Shown piece by piece: positions 1 to 14,709 of a DNA stretch of 64,000 bases. A program made the translations under genes and the position numbers. This DNA is from Stichopus chloronotus (taxonomy: Eukaryota > Echinodermata > Holothuroidea > Aspidochirotida > Stichopodidae), in NCBI GenBank assembly GCA_021234535.1, contig CM037838.1:28621969-28685968 (forward strand). The letters are read 5' to 3'. Below the pieces are notes generated by a model, which saw nothing but the letters and a program-made list of their open reading frames with translations, did no database searches and had not been told where the DNA came from. Position 1 is the stretch's first letter, and each line of letters starts with the position of its first letter.

Positions 1-3000
1 AAACTTTTGTGAGAGTGTAAGTTTACCCAAGACAGCCTCATCAGGTTTCCCCCACTTTTCTTTGTCTGGGTAGCAACAAACCTTCAGCAAAACAACTATA
101 TTCAAACTCATCTCTTTTCATGTCATTCTTTTTACTTCATCATTATTCTAGGATGTAGTCAAGAGGCTAAATAAGACAACTTAATGTCTCTTGTGGAATG
201 AGATGGCCTGAGGGTGATATACAACTACTTTGTACAGCCAGATTATTTTGATTCGTTTTCTAGAACATTGAAAAAGCACTGCAACCAAAGATAGGGTTTG
301 AAGACGCTGAACAGGGCATGTATCCAATACTGAACTTCAATGTGCGTAGTGGCTGATTGTCCTCACAACAATGGTCACCTTCCGGCAAAAATCTTCCCAC
401 ATGCAATGGTCACATCCTCGAAGAAGCCCCCCCTACATGCAACAGCTAAGAAGGAGAAACAGTGATAGCAGGATAATCATTCTGTCGTTGCATGGTCCTG
501 TAAATTCTGGAAGGACAGAACTTGTAGCAATTTCCAAATAAGTAAATTTCAGTGACAAGAAAGGCAGAAAATTTAATTCCAGGATCCTCCAGTTTCCCTC
601 AAACATATTTCACACTTCCACTTGTGAACTATGCAACTGGAACCACCTAAGAAAAAAATGCAACCATCTGCAGCAACTGTACTTTGAGTTTGATCTACAT
701 GTGTCTACAGAAGACATGATTGTAACAAAAAAATCAGACAGATTTCATGAGTTGGTTGCTTCTCTCACTGAATCACAGCCAAATCTGTAAAGGCAAATAT
801 AAGAAAAGTGGTTTGACCAATCTGTCTGTCACTCTGACAAATTACAAAGAGAAATGCTTTGTGCTGGAATTATGATGCAACAATATTTCAAATGCAAAGA
901 AAATACTGCATGCAAGCACTGCCACCACATGGGGTTACTCCGTCACATCCCTGATTCCTACTTTTAATTTAATCCCCAGAATTCCAAATGGATGAGCACT
1001 TTTTGGCCTCGAGGTGTTTTAATATGATAACACTGATAGAAGATGACATCGGAATTTCCAACAATGTTACACGTACTGTAACTGCTTGCAATGTGTACAG
1101 ACACACTACGTACAGTTATGCTACAATCCTTTGCCACTGCACAGTGCAGGGACTTCAATAGCAGTCTGAAATTTGTAAATGCCAGGTAACTTTCAAATTT
1201 GTCTACAACCTTTCAGCACCAGGAGGCCATGCTAATTTTTTTTTTGTATGCTTCCCCTTCCCTAGCCCTATTTTCCCATTTTTGTCCCCCTTCCCTCCAA
1301 TTTAATTCCCAAGGTGCTTGATTAGAGAAACTGACAGTTTTACACAGCAACAAGATTTAATGATCTTTGTTTTGATACAGATCTTGAAAAAATGAGAACT
1401 ACACCAGTTTGGAGTAACATAACCAGATACGAGCAGTAAATCAATCAACGGTAGTATTAATAATCATTTTAGTTCACAATTGCACCACCATTGCATCATC
1501 AGTGGGCTGTAACCATAGCAACATTCAAAGAGTGGATCTACGCGAAACTTCTTCATTTGTATAGATGAGATTTGTGGTTTCCATGCTATGTGATCTACAT
1601 GGAAACAGTATAGAAACAAATCTCACTGATCGCACAGAACCTTTCATGGCCTGCCATTCTCAATGAGGTCACGATTCCTTCGGCATGACTCAAACGCATT
1701 ATCACCGAGGCATATGATTGCAAAACAGTCTGCCAAATTAGTTCACCAACATTTACAGGAGCATCAAGTACAAGCATGTTAATGCCATGCAGTCATGACC
1801 TTGAAATTATTTTGTGGTTACCAACACATCGTTCAGCTGATGTACAAACGTAAAAGCTTTTCAGGAAGGATGGTTTTCTTTGAAACGTCACTGATTCTAA
1901 AGCCTTTCCCAACCCAGCACTCCTACCCTCACTCTTACCAACCATCTTATCAAGACTGTAAATGAACTTCCACAATGCTACAATTATCAAATATGATTAA
2001 CGTACTGAGTTGACGCTTGTTCTTAGTCTCCCTGACTACATGAAGATATATGGACAGGGTTGTGTTCTCTAAAATAATAGTGAGCATTCCACTTTTATTT
2101 TTGGAAAACTGTTGTCAGTTCCCATTAAATTCAGTGTTAACCAAGAAAACCTTTTTTTCTTAAAGGACTGACTACCAAATTCACTTCATACAGACCAAGC
2201 ATTTGTTTGACCTTTTTCCTGCAAGTGTTCTCACTGATATTCACATGAAGGGGGGGGACAAACATGCATGAAGCATACATGTACGCAATCGTGATGCGAT
2301 CATCGAGAAGTCTGAGACGGAAGGGCTTCAACCTCACCTCCAAACATTTTTGATAAGTGTGATACCAAACAATGCCACTTGGAGATGATTCCTTGCACAG
2401 TCTGAAATGGCAGTACCTATCTTTTGTCGACTTTTTCGGCAGAGCAGGGGTTTTTTTGAAGAGAAGGATTTCTTTAGAGGGCAAGGGTGGGTCAGGGAGC
2501 AGTAATTTTCACTTAGGGACAGGCAGTTCCTACTTGAGTCCCCCGTAGAGAACACTGCCTGGAAAATGTCATTCACTTTGCATATTTTGCACACTACCAG
2601 AATGACAAGAATCTTTAAAACACAGTGAAGAGTCCAGTGATGCCTCCAAATTATTACTGCCTCATGACAAATATAACAAAACATTGGATACTAGGGCAAA
2701 AATTTTTGCCCAGACATGCACAGTTCCAACACACAGCTTCAGAAACAGTGCCCTAGCAGCGCTGTGTTTACGAGTGACAATATACTAACCACTTGCTCTG
2801 CTCACAATAATGCATCGTTGACCTTTTACAAAGTGCACCCGAATAAAGTTCTAACACTGTGCCCTCTAAGCCTAGGCTTGGTCTCTTTGGGCCACTGTAC
2901 TGTGAAAGTACAGTACTGTATAAGATCAACGTACTTTGTAGACTACCACCATCAAATGACTCCCACAGGCTAGATTATGCAAACTACAGTTAGTGCCTAC

Positions 3001-5824
3001 CATTACAATTGCTTGTCCTGAAGACTTTGTACACATACACAGTCTTCGAGGTGATACATTAAGATCGGACAGTTACTACATGTTCCAAACCTTCCACAGT
3101 GATAACTGTTGGTTACACTCAAGTCTCAAGTCTGCTGAAACTCGTCTGGAACCAACTTGAATGGCCTCATATACACTGCAGGTGTTGATTTACATCCATG
3201 ATACTGGCACTATACAAGTATCACATGAAAAATATCCCTTGTCAAATAATGCACGGGTGACAGAAATACCAGTAGATGAAGCAGTTTTTATTACTAAAAG
3301 CCCATGGCTTTGATTCTTGGATTTATTCTGCTCATCATGTGGTTTTATTTCTCTTTTCAATCTGCATTAGTGCTCAAGGCACACGTTTCCATGCACGCAC
3401 ATTAAATGTAGATTCACCATGATGGTGAACAGGTGCATGGAGGTCCGAACGGTTTTCGTAAGTGCTAATCGCCGTTTTAGCCTCCTAGCTTGAATTTCAC
3501 CGTAGTGTTCATTACTGGGTACCACTTGAAACATGACCCACTTGCACCCAGAGAAAATCTGGGTATTTACAGTAATTGATTGCTCCAGGTTGTTTCAATC
3601 TTCAACAACTCCAAAACAGATCTGGCATCGGTTTTTTGACAATCCACCTTAAGTTTTGATCATGCATTTGAACTCAGAAGGATAAAAATGGTTCCAGCTA
3701 TTAAAAAGAAACTCAAGAAATACTTCAGTCAGGAGGGAACTAAGTCAAATTTGGGCTGCAGCTTTTTCACCAAAAGTAATGCTATTGGAGTCAAAACTTA
3801 ACACAAAGCTACGAGAGGGATTCATTATGACAATTTTAACATCATACAGGCTTAAAGTGGTTTTGAAGTGTGTGTGAAGTGTACACTTTTGTATCAATAA
3901 AGCTAGCTACAAAGTTGTCAAATCAGAGAAACTGGAAGTGACGGCCATAATTATAATGCTCCACAAGACAAAAAAAACATATGTATTAATGTGTAACCTA
4001 CTGCATCTAATACTTTACTACAACTGCTTTGAGCGTACCTCTGGAGTACAAGTATTCAAAACTTACATGTCATCGTTCCCATGTTAGGCACAGTAAACAA
4101 CTTTGCCTTGACTTTCATGAGCTGTCTTCCTGCCCGTTCACACCTCCGGACAGTTTGCAAGTAATCATTCTCCTTCTGTGCTTTTCTTGATCTGGGCCCC
4201 ATCTCTTCTCACATTTTCCAAAGTCCTATGATTCCGCACCGTCCATGCAAATGTACTCCCAGTTCAGTACATATACACGGTACATGCCATGACTGAGTAG
4301 CTACTTCGGATACATTCAAATCTTCTAAACCACTGACATATTTTGGATTCTTCATTCATTACAAAGGTTGCTTGAATTGTCATTAACAAAAAGCTGCATT
4401 GCAAATCCTCTGGAGTTGTTTGAAGGGCAGCAATTGTCAAAAGTACCTTAGGTCAAAGTTCGCTTCTACAATGGTACACAGTGACATGCACCAAGTCCTA
4501 TATATACATACTGTAGATCTCTGAAATTAAAAGACTGAGTGCATCTGAGGAATTTTCAGTCAGTTCATTGAGAGCAGTTGGAGATGCTGCCTCAGGGCCA
4601 ATTTAGGTTGCATACATTGTTATCAACAATGGTCATATGCAAGAAAAAGAAACGGAATTTGACAAAAGATCCCTAAAGACTGAATTTCAATATGTGTAGT
4701 CCAGAATGTGTAGTCCGGTATTAGATCTGATGGCACCAGAGGAACTGCTAAAAGGTACTACCCTTGGCAAGTAGAAGTGCATTTCTAAAGTATGCTTGGT
4801 AAGAGAGGAAAGTATGGATTGAAGTTATAGTATCTAAAAGTAATTGCAAATGTTGAAGACAACCCCAAGTCTCATCATTCACACAGGTAGTTACTGCACA
4901 CTTTCACTGTAAAATAGTACTCTAGTTGCCTGTATTGCCTGATAATATGCTAACATTTCAATTCTGGTCACCCGTTAAACACCCTGCCCTATCTCATCCC
5001 ATCTTCTCCTGGCCTGTTTTCTATTACTTCAAGGATACTGTGGAAGGCAATGTAGTTATCAATAAGATGACATGAGAATTACTATTATACATGCCTGCCT
5101 TAAGGAATACAGATGTAAAAGACCTTCAAACCCTGGTTGTATAGGCCTACAGTATTACTACAGTGAGGCCAATGCACATAGCTATTTGATGGGAATTGAT
5201 GGCGTGGCAAAATGCACTGGAGTAGATATGTCACAAGCTCACCTTGTCTCCTTATGGAGGACAGGGGGGACATGGGGCTGTGTCAAAGGTTCTGAATCAT
5301 GCTTGCATGGAGTTTAAGGCAATAGCTATGGCATAGAATGTTATTACCTATAGGCTATTGTCTTATCGGGTGTTGTTAATACAACGCATAGAGTATGCTG
5401 CCATATAGACACAAAGATGTTGCCTATTAAAGCATCACTGTAATTGGTCAAGACCTAACATTCTGTTATTATCATAAATTTATTGGTACTAACATTCTGT
5501 GCCACCATTGTAAGTAGAACACTGTAAAGCACTCACTGGCACCAAAATGGCATGTCCAAGTGGGACACGTATTCAGAAAAAAAAATTACGATGTACCAAA
5601 GTAACTGTCCTTAATGCAGGTAACATGTTTCAAAGGTAAAGTGAGCAGTTTCATACAAACCACATACACAGGCATTTAACAAAAAAAATACCTGCTAAAA
5701 TCAGTTATACCAATGAACTCACCTTTTCTTGAGTCTAGTCACACCAAGTGCCCGGGATTTTCCAGGGAGTGCCAGGGAACTTTCATTTAATGTATAGTTT
5801 TACTGACTGACAACAGAACAAAAA

Positions 5825-5877
5825 CAATGTTCACAGGCCAACATCAATGTTCACAGGACAACATCATTGTTCACAGA
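5825..5877 (+). repeat. Short tandem repeat, 22-bp unit, three partial copies
   Basis: CAATGTTCACAGG recurs twice, then CATTGTTCACAG, at 22-bp spacing, joined by C(C/A)AACAT. Confidence 0.7.
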
Positions 5878-6610
5878 ATGAATACTCTGCAATATATACG
5901 AGCATATGATGTACTTGCTTCCATTACAAACACCAAGTAGAAACAATTCCACAACACCTGTTCACCTGTTGAACGATGTAGATTTCAAACAATAAGCTTG
6001 TGTCCTGGTGAAGATTCTCCTTCAATTTCTTCCTAACATGAAGCAGAGTGCTTAGCAAGTGGCTCCACCATCACACTAAAATTACTGTTTATACTGCTCA
6101 TGTCATTGCCTTTACAAACTTGTTGTTAAAACTTTCATACTGCTTTCCCCTTTTTCTACATATATTTGTACATTTCAAATTAAACTTTTTGTTGTTGTTA
6201 TCAACCACACTTGTGCTTAAGAACTGACCAAGGATTTGCAATATTAAGTGCTTTCATAATTCCACTTCACACATGAAGTGTCTAATTATAAACTTGACAA
6301 TATATTCCACTTTCTCTTTCTCTTTCTATGTAATAAGCTTAGATAAACATCTAGTTTTCTTCCCTAGACAGGGACATTACATACAACATTGCTTCTTTCT
6401 TCTTTTTTTGGCTTTTTGGCTTTAGCAAGTTGCCCGATCTATGTGTATTTCAAAATGAATGCAAAAACTGTGAAAATTGCAAACCCTTCTGTTACAGGAC
6501 ATCAGGAACATGAACCAAAGTGTTGAACATTCTTCTACCACTACCAATGCCTGAAAACTACAAAACCAATCTTTCGATTTACGCTGCACAGCTGATGTGC
6601 AGCGAGAGGA

Positions 6611-6623
6611 GGGGGGGGGGGGG
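6611..6623 (+). repeat. Poly-G tract (13 G)
   Basis: Thirteen uninterrupted G inside a longer purine run (GAGAGGAG...GAGGAGGAGG). Confidence 0.9.
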
Positions 6624-9600
6624 AGGAGGAGGTGAAGACAGCTGACTGCTATCAATCTTTGCTAAGAGAGTAGAACCCTGATGAGCAAATTACTCCCATC
6701 AAACTAAATAGCATCTTCCTGATCAAAGAAAGTTGATGTGTCAACATTGGCACGTGCTGTACCCTATCACTGATTTCCACAGATTTTCAAAACAGCGGTG
6801 GCCACACATCGAGCATGTACACGATCGCCTGGGTAGGGGTGTCCTCCCACCCTCACAATTTTGTTTATATTTGAGGTGATAAATGACGCAAACTGGAGCC
6901 ATTTTAGAGACTTCTTGCTTCATCCCTCTCTCTCCCCCCTCCCATTTCAATCAAACATTACACAAGTTTTGAAATACTAGTAGCCTACCGTCTACTTTTT
7001 TTGGACACAGGCATACCTCTGTAGGGGGTCCATTGCCATTTCAGGAGGAGCACTTTTCACTCAGAGGGCAGGTTCCCCAAACCCCCCTTCCCCGTCCTGA
7101 AACTCCTCAAAAGGATAGTGCCTGCACTATGTAGCAGCTAAACAATTTTGACACGAAACTAACAACAACAGTGTCATTACCCTATTTTCCATCCTTCTTC
7201 GAGGTTCATCTCTGAATAATATTGAACTTTGCAAATTTTTTGAGAGAGTACATTTAAAGTGACGAGGTCAGCATATTGCTCTTTACATGCAATATGTTTC
7301 TTGCAAAAAATGAATTTTGATGTTAAGCATGCACTGCAATGCTGCAAACAGGAGAGTAAGTATAATCTACTCTACTTTTACTTTTGCCTTCCCCAAAAGT
7401 AATGACTTCTGATAGGTGAGGGCAGCATTTACAATGTGAATATGTATTGAATAAGTATGTCATAAAGGAATGTTGTACTGTACAACTACAAAGGTAGTTG
7501 CAATTCAGTTGTAAAATCAGGAGAAGGAACAGCAAGGCAACAATCATGAAGATGTAATCAGTACTACTTGTTTGTTTCATCCAGCCAATCACAAAATGCC
7601 ATTTTCCACCACTTGAAATAGGTCAGTCAGCTTTTCATGTACTGTACAGACAGAGCAGTCAACTGTTCTTCTCAGTCCTGTTACACTTGGAGCTAAAGGA
7701 AATATTTTAATGCTTTATGTTTTCCTTCCTAGATGTTTATCTATTCTGCAAGTTTCCAAGGATCAATTTTGTCAACTTAAAATCATATTCCCCACAATTC
7801 ATCTATTGTACTGCACTTCTATGTGCCAATTGATAAAATAAGTGAATTGTGAATGTGAAGGTGTGACTCATTTGAAGAATGATACCACTACTGTAGATGA
7901 TATGAGTAATAGCTCACATGCAATTTCTGTAGAACTATTCTCCAAGTGGACAATTTTAACGTGGATTACATAAGGACTGTGTGTCTATTGGTTAACAGGC
8001 TGCCATGTTTCTGCAAGACATTTTGTAATTCAATAGGACAAAACACAAACACTACAATGTGTCCTGCTCATTTCTGTTGCTGATTCTGTCTCAGCAGGCA
8101 AACTACACAAAACAGTACTTGAAACCTGTATTCCTGCAATATGGCAACATAACCGAGGGATATCAGTCATACGTAAAAAACACTGGTTTCATTAATGGTT
8201 AGCAGTCATCTTTAGAGAAATGTGCTGCTTTTTAAAACTTAGTTTTCTAATTTCTTCTCTGCAGTTTCAAATATGAGCAACATCACACCACTTTCAAGCA
8301 TAGGTCTGGAGTTAAAGACAGATAAATTAAGCAAAAGTCACTTCATCAAAGTTGCGAGGATGGCATAGTGGGGAGTCATTGTAATACTTAAAGTACATTA
8401 ACAGCAGCATTTCAACATTTTACTCGTGGCGCGGAAGATTTTCATACAGCGCGATATTCCAACAAGATTCAGTTCAACACCTCGAGCTGTTCAGCACTAC
8501 ATGAGAAAGAAAATCAGAAATGAACTCAGTCATCACCACCTGGCCATCCAGCTGGCAAAATCATCCAGTTCACAGACACACTTATGACTAAACCTGAGTG
8601 AAGTAAAGCACCCATAAACAGACACAATAGGTACTGATACTGTCCATGTGGCATATGCTACAACTTGCCTTGAAATGTACGGAGAAGCTCAATGAGTAAA
8701 TTTAGGATACATCTGCATTAGATATATTCTCAACAAAAAAGAATGATGCCCACTTTAACACTCAAGCAGGCTTAAATAAGAAAACACAAAAAGTTGACTT
8801 ATATGCAGATCCAAAAATGCTGACTTGTTGCTGCATCAATAGCAACTTTCTTGCATGTCAAACTTTTTCCTGATATTCTTTAACAATTTTTTGAGATACT
8901 TCTATCCTAAAGAATCACAACCGCCCATGAGACATCTTGATGCTTTATGCGAGTCACTCAATTTTTGAATCACTGCTAAAGGCTCTGTTGAAAATAAACT
9001 ACAGCAGCACTATTTCGCAGCTTGCACAGCCCCAAAACAAGTCTCACCAATGCAAATGGGGTACAATCATGAAAATTTAAAGCTGCATGCCTGATATAAA
9101 AAGAAGAGGAATATGCCAGAAACCAACAGAAGAATTACAGTATTGTTCTTGATAGTTTGCAATACCTTATGTGACTTTCCTGATGTTTAAAAATACACTT
9201 CTCTTCATGTTTGTATATGATGGACAGTTTCATCGGAATTCAATGCTAAATGAGTTACAAGAAACTCCTAGCAAATTACAGGAGAAAAAAAAATTCCATC
9301 TGAACTGTCAGGCAGATGAAATACACCTTTTGATCATCGACGATCGTTTCAACATCCATTTAAAAACTTTGATTGAAACATGAACTAAGAAAAAGTTTAC
9401 AAAGGCAGAACATTTCTTTTTGCCAGATTTATGAAACAGCTGATGTGAAACGTCAGCAAACCAAAATACAATGACTTAATTTACAGTTACACAGACATTT
9501 CACTAAAATATCCTTCTTCAGAACAACAGATATGCAAACTGTAAGAATGCTGGGCCAATTATTGCAGCAGTCTAGCCAACATGCAATCAAAAAACTAATT

Positions 9601-11081
9601 CAATTTTATCTTGAATGTCATTTCCATTAACATACCATATTGCCAGAATTCCTATGCTTTTCCTAACAAACACATTCAAAATGAGATTTTGATTGAATGG
9701 AAAAGCCTGTGGACGAAGTAATATTTAGTGGCACTATCTCTCCTTGCCAACCACTCAAAACATTTTGGCTTCATATCAAATGAAAAGATGAGGATGATAT
9801 TGATAAAAATATTGGAACTGAAATAACCACTTCTTCCCTTCCTTTTTTTTTTGTTTTTGTCTTGAGTACTTTTGTTTTTATGGGATGATTAATTCAGAGG
9901 TTAAACTAAATCATATTGACGTAACTTTCTCATCTATAGGCAATATGACACAACACTTTTCCATGTACTGTAACAGTGTACCACCAGAGCCTTGGTATCC
10001 ACACATCAGATAGGCATTGCATCATCCATCAGTTTTGCAATTCAATTGGCAACAATGTCTCTGGTTTACATTGATCGATGCAACGCCGATCACTTGTAGC
10101 AAATTAATATTTCATACTCTAACAAGAAAGTTATAATGTCAATTTTTCTTGTGGCAATGTAGTCTCTCCCTTAGAATCTTTGTCGCATTCAGGAATGCAT
10201 TGTTTTTAGTGTGGATTCGTGGTTTCAAACACACACGATGAGATGACGTGGCCTCTAACGATCTCCAAGAACAGAATCGATCTTCCATTCACCTTGCATA
10301 GATCTCCTTGTGAAAGATGCCATGTACTGTACACACTAAATAGTCACTAACATAACTAAAACTTTTTAAGAACTTAATGTTTACAGAGAAGCATCCATGC
10401 TCCGCAAATTTCACCATATCTTCCAAAATTTACCGAGCAATTTGCACTGATGCCGTCGCTTATCATAGTTCCTCTGATTGTTGTGCAACACTAATAACTT
10501 ACTTTCCCTTTAATCTCTACCATACACTTACCAATTCAGCACTGGTTTCCTGCCCATATAGACTGCAGCTTATTAAGGTCACCTCTCTCATTGGTCCCAA
10601 ATTTGAACATGTTAAAATTGCTAGATCCACGTTCTATCTGAACAACACGTTCCGTTAACTAGGGAATTGGATGCCAAACTTTCAGCGGTTGAGTTCACTT
10701 TTTATTTTCAGCTTGCAGGATGCATGTTCATGGTACAAGGGAAAAATGAATTTCTCTTACAAATTTCTGCTGAATATTTGAAAGGGTACCTAGATAATGA
10801 ACAATGTCAACAAGTTTTGAGATATTTGTCAACCCTTCAACTTGCCTACAACTAGTTTTGGTAGACAAACATGCCATTAATCCAAGAAGCATCTACAAAA
10901 ACATGTTACACGTTTTGTTTTTTCTTATCAAAAAAAAAAAAAAAACTGAATTGCATGTAAATTTCAAAATGTCAGAACTTGTCTCCACCAAAGTAAAGGT
11001 TTTCTCCAAACTTTGGAAAACCTCCATGACTGTTTCACATCTAGGCCTTGATAACTGCAACATTGCCAGAAGGTGAGAGCA

Positions 11082-11098
11082 TCTCTCTCTCTCTCTCT
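11082..11098 (+). repeat. TC/CT dinucleotide microsatellite
   Basis: Eight uninterrupted TC units. Confidence 0.9.
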
Positions 11099-11632
11099 GA
11101 TCAAGAGGTCACACACTTGACTATAGATCAGAAATCTGGATAATCTGTTTCAATGAGAAAACTAGAATGTCTGGTGAACTAGATCTCTACCTAGGCTACC
11201 CGATGATGACTCATAATTATATGGTGGTACTGACAGATGTACATTTTAGTGGAAGACAATTAACATGGCTGTATCCTGATACTGCACAACTGTTCATGGC
11301 TAAAACATTAGAGCAAGTTCTGCTCACATGATCTTGCAGTCATTATTTGAGCTTTATATCACATATTTTGTTTCAAACTGTAGAAGGAAAGGTTTGCAAA
11401 ACTTACAACAGAGATTCAAGAAGGGAGATTTCTGCTAATTTTTTTCTATACACCACGGTAGAAAGGAAGACAGTCAGTACTACGGTACATAAAAAGATTG
11501 TGCAGTATGCAGAGCATTTGAACTGCTTGTAAACTTACGCAGTTACTTTATTACTTTGACAATGGTACATTTTGGACACTCATTTGCTGAGAGAGGGCAC
11601 ACTATCTACGATAAAGGTAACTTTAACAATTA

Positions 11633-11722
11633 TCTCATACATACAGTGTGTATGAGATACATACATACTGACAGTCTGATACATACACTGATACATTTAG
11701 TACAGTACGATACTGTACTGGA
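11633..11722. repeat. Cluster of inverted repeats in a TACATACA-rich patch
   Basis: CTCATACA...TGTATGAG (8-bp arms) is followed by AGTACAGTA-CGA-TACTGTACT at 11699-11719 (9-bp perfect arms, 3-base loop). GATACATACA-type words recur between them. Confidence 0.7.
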
Positions 11723-13429
11723 TGTATCAGCCTTAGACGAGAAGAAACACACCTAAATCTCACCTTATATTTAAAGGATCCACACTGTTTATTTCCCATG
11801 TTTTGCAAAATCGACAAATTAGCTCTAACACAGTGTATTGCAGCATATCATTGGCATCCAACTTTTCTACCATATTTGATCTATAAAGGCCCTTGCTTTA
11901 ATTTACTCCTTTTGCATTTTTGAACAGTGCCATGAGCACTTTGGTGGATCTAGCACATTATGAGTCTTCTTTCAAGTATTTTGATAAGTCTTGTGAGGAT
12001 TTCCCAATTACTCCTGTATCTAACCCCATCCCAATTCCATGAAATTCCAATCAGAAGTAAGTGTCATATCCTGTCTGTAATTACACTTCCGTCAATCTTT
12101 GCTACCCGGGAGGTGGGCACAGATATCCGGATATAAGTTAACTCCGTAAATCGTCTCCCTCCACATACTTTTAGATGTGTGCTTCAACATCATGTAAGAG
12201 ATAAATTGTGCTCATGCTGTGAAGGTGAAGTCTTTACCAAGTAAGGGAAAACACTTCACATATTCTATACATTAACTACATTGCGCATTACTAACCATTG
12301 GACTGTTCAATTGCCAAATACAGTATGCACACTGTGGGTCATAGTATGGTCATATTGCCACTCATGTGTCTACTGGCTGCCAATAACAAGTCTAGCTGAT
12401 CAGATGGAAACTGGAAAATGGTCTGCACTTCTGCTAATCTAGCTCTACTTCCAGCCTTGCATGTTGTCTCACCTGCATTGCTTGATAAATCTTTTTAAGT
12501 CAAGCCAATTCATGATTTGTGCTGACAAAAATTGGAAACTTCCTGTTAATGATCGAGAGACATTCCTATAAAAAAAAAACACATCCTTCAAAAGTAATCA
12601 CCAAGTTTGTTCATTTTTCAATACATAGTGTGCGTCCTTCAGCCTGCCATGACAATGTACATTGTGACAAATGTCCTACATGTCAACAGCACATTAACAT
12701 TCCTGCAAACAACATGTGACAGTCACAATCCCTTGATCCACGACTACCGTCCACTCACAGTGACGGCAGTTACTCCATGTGCAGTGTGATAACCATATCA
12801 CACCTCTAGTTACTTACACTACCTCTATACATTACATGTGAAACTAACAGAAAGCAAGAGGCAGATTAAACTTCAACCTCTACCAGGAAGCTAAATGGCC
12901 TTTCTAACATCTTACACAATAAGACCTTTAAAGTCTAATTTTGTCCTTACCCAACAAGAGACTGATCACCCACAGAAAAGTAGTTCTACTGTACCTCTCT
13001 TCAAGAAGAGATTCCACAATCCGCCTTTAATGAACAGATGCTTCAAAATAAAAAAAAGTTACATTAACTCGTAAGCCAGCTCTACACTGGACGAGCATTT
13101 AAATCCTTGCAATCAATTTGCAATCATGACGATCTTTATTATTACTCAAATAAATATCCGTCAAGGTCTTAAATTGCTCGCAAAATGCCTCCGACTTCTG
13201 CAGAATTCATTCCTAGTAAATCCATTTGGCGTTTGACTCCACTCTTAAAATGTGTTGTAGCGATCAAAGTTTTCCCGATAGGAGGGTTCGTAACGTTACC
13301 ATACACTTTATCTCAATGCATTGTAAAGTAACCTTAAAACTACTATTGTACAATATCATACATATACATCACCTTCACTGCATGCGTTATCAGTGAAACT
13401 CCCACAAAGACCAATTGAATCATATACAG

Positions 13430-13800
13430 TGAAGCTAATCGTCCACTTTTTCCTGTGGCATCCTGTCTTCCTTCCGTGAACTGCGCATTATTATTCAGCT
13501 GGAGGTAAAATTCGACCATACCCTGGACCAATTCTGGTTGGTCGACACACAATCACTTCCAGCTGGGACAGGTCGAAGTATCAGCCTCTCATGAAATCAC
13601 TAGGGTGTGCAACTGATACAAGGGGCAGGGCGTGGAAAAGGCCTCCAGGACGAAATCCGTGTGTCAAAGATTATCCCCTAAGGGGTGGGATGGCATTGAA
13701 CTTTCCTGTCAACAGTGCAACCACCCGGCTAAGCTTCCGCTGCTGCGTTGTCGGTGGTCACTTACCACCATAGGAAGCTGCATACAACCTCACTTCAAAG
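13430..13800. other. GC-richer island with overlapping open frames
   Basis: Base composition rises well above the flanks, and several frames on both strands stay open for 30-70 codons. Minus-strand frames include TTQQRKLSRVVALLTGKFNA, with a possible donor GTG|GTAAGT at about 13770; plus-strand ones include LEVKFDHTLDQFWLVDTQSL after an acceptor-like ...TTATTATTCAG. It may be an exon or an old mobile-element fragment. I cannot choose a strand. Confidence 0.3.
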
Positions 13801-14695
13801 TTTTCACATCGTGTCCTCAAAAAAGTGAGCCACATATTTAACTAATTTAGTAGTTGATTCGCCTAGGGACTGAACCTATCAACAAGATCCCTTAGCATGC
13901 TGTAATTAACGATTCAGTGGAATAAAAAGATACTGGTTAGAATATTTTATGAACTTTTGTCAAAATCATCAAGCCTGCAGAAGAGACCAGTCTCAGGTTC
14001 AAGAATATCAAGATATTTTACTCCTTTGAAGAGAAGAACACCAGTTACACGATAATGAATATTGGTTGGCCTAGGAGGAAATGCAAACAAAAAAAAACGT
14101 GTACTTTCAATTACATATTGATCACATTATTGATTGTATAATGACACATTCATAACATACCTGTATGAAACATATTCTAATCTAAAGTGGCATGTTTTCC
14201 AAAAGAAAAATAGGAAAAGACACAGAATTCGAGAAAAAAATGGAAAATATGGACATTCACGACAAACATGCTAATCCTTTACAAAAGTAACATATAGGAA
14301 TAAAATTATGCGAGGGAAACTAAAAAAAAAGATAAAAATACTGTAAAATTTGTCTTCAAAGACTTAAACCAACTTGATTCATTGAGGATGTTTATGGGCA
14401 TAAAGAGCTCTACATTGGTAAGTAGGCATATTTACTTAATTCTGATTTGTGAAAAGTGATTTGAAATAATGGAATTTAAATTACGTCACAGAAGAAAACA
14501 AAATTTAGCATTTACGACAACCTGTGGAAAAATCACAAAAGTTGCCCTTTTAAAAATGTGCCACTTTAAACATATATTTCTGTTAAATTGATAAGCATAA
14601 ATGGCCTTTAACCTCAACCAAGATTAGTGCTGTCTTGTGGATGTGCCACAGAAGATATTGAAGATAAGGCAATAAGTACTGAAACCCTCATTTCA

Positions 14696-14709
14696 CCCCC
14701 CCCCCCCCC
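14696..14709 (+). repeat. Poly-C tract (14 C)
   Basis: Fourteen uninterrupted C in AT-rich sequence. Confidence 0.9.

Larger units (their letters stand above)
1..13400. other. No supported gene
   Basis: No open frame beyond chance length for this base composition, on either strand, and I found no chain of splice-consistent exons. The stretch holds a poly-G tract (6611-6623), a short 22-bp repeat (5825-5877), a CT array (11082-11098) and an inverted-repeat patch (11633-11722). It could be introns or UTR of a gene whose exons lie to the left. Confidence 0.5.

Noticed and set aside
13840..13900. tRNA-like or SINE-like GGTTCAGTCCC word on the minus strand
   Set aside because: Only a loose match to a B box. 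No A box at a proper distance and no cloverleaf could be drawn.
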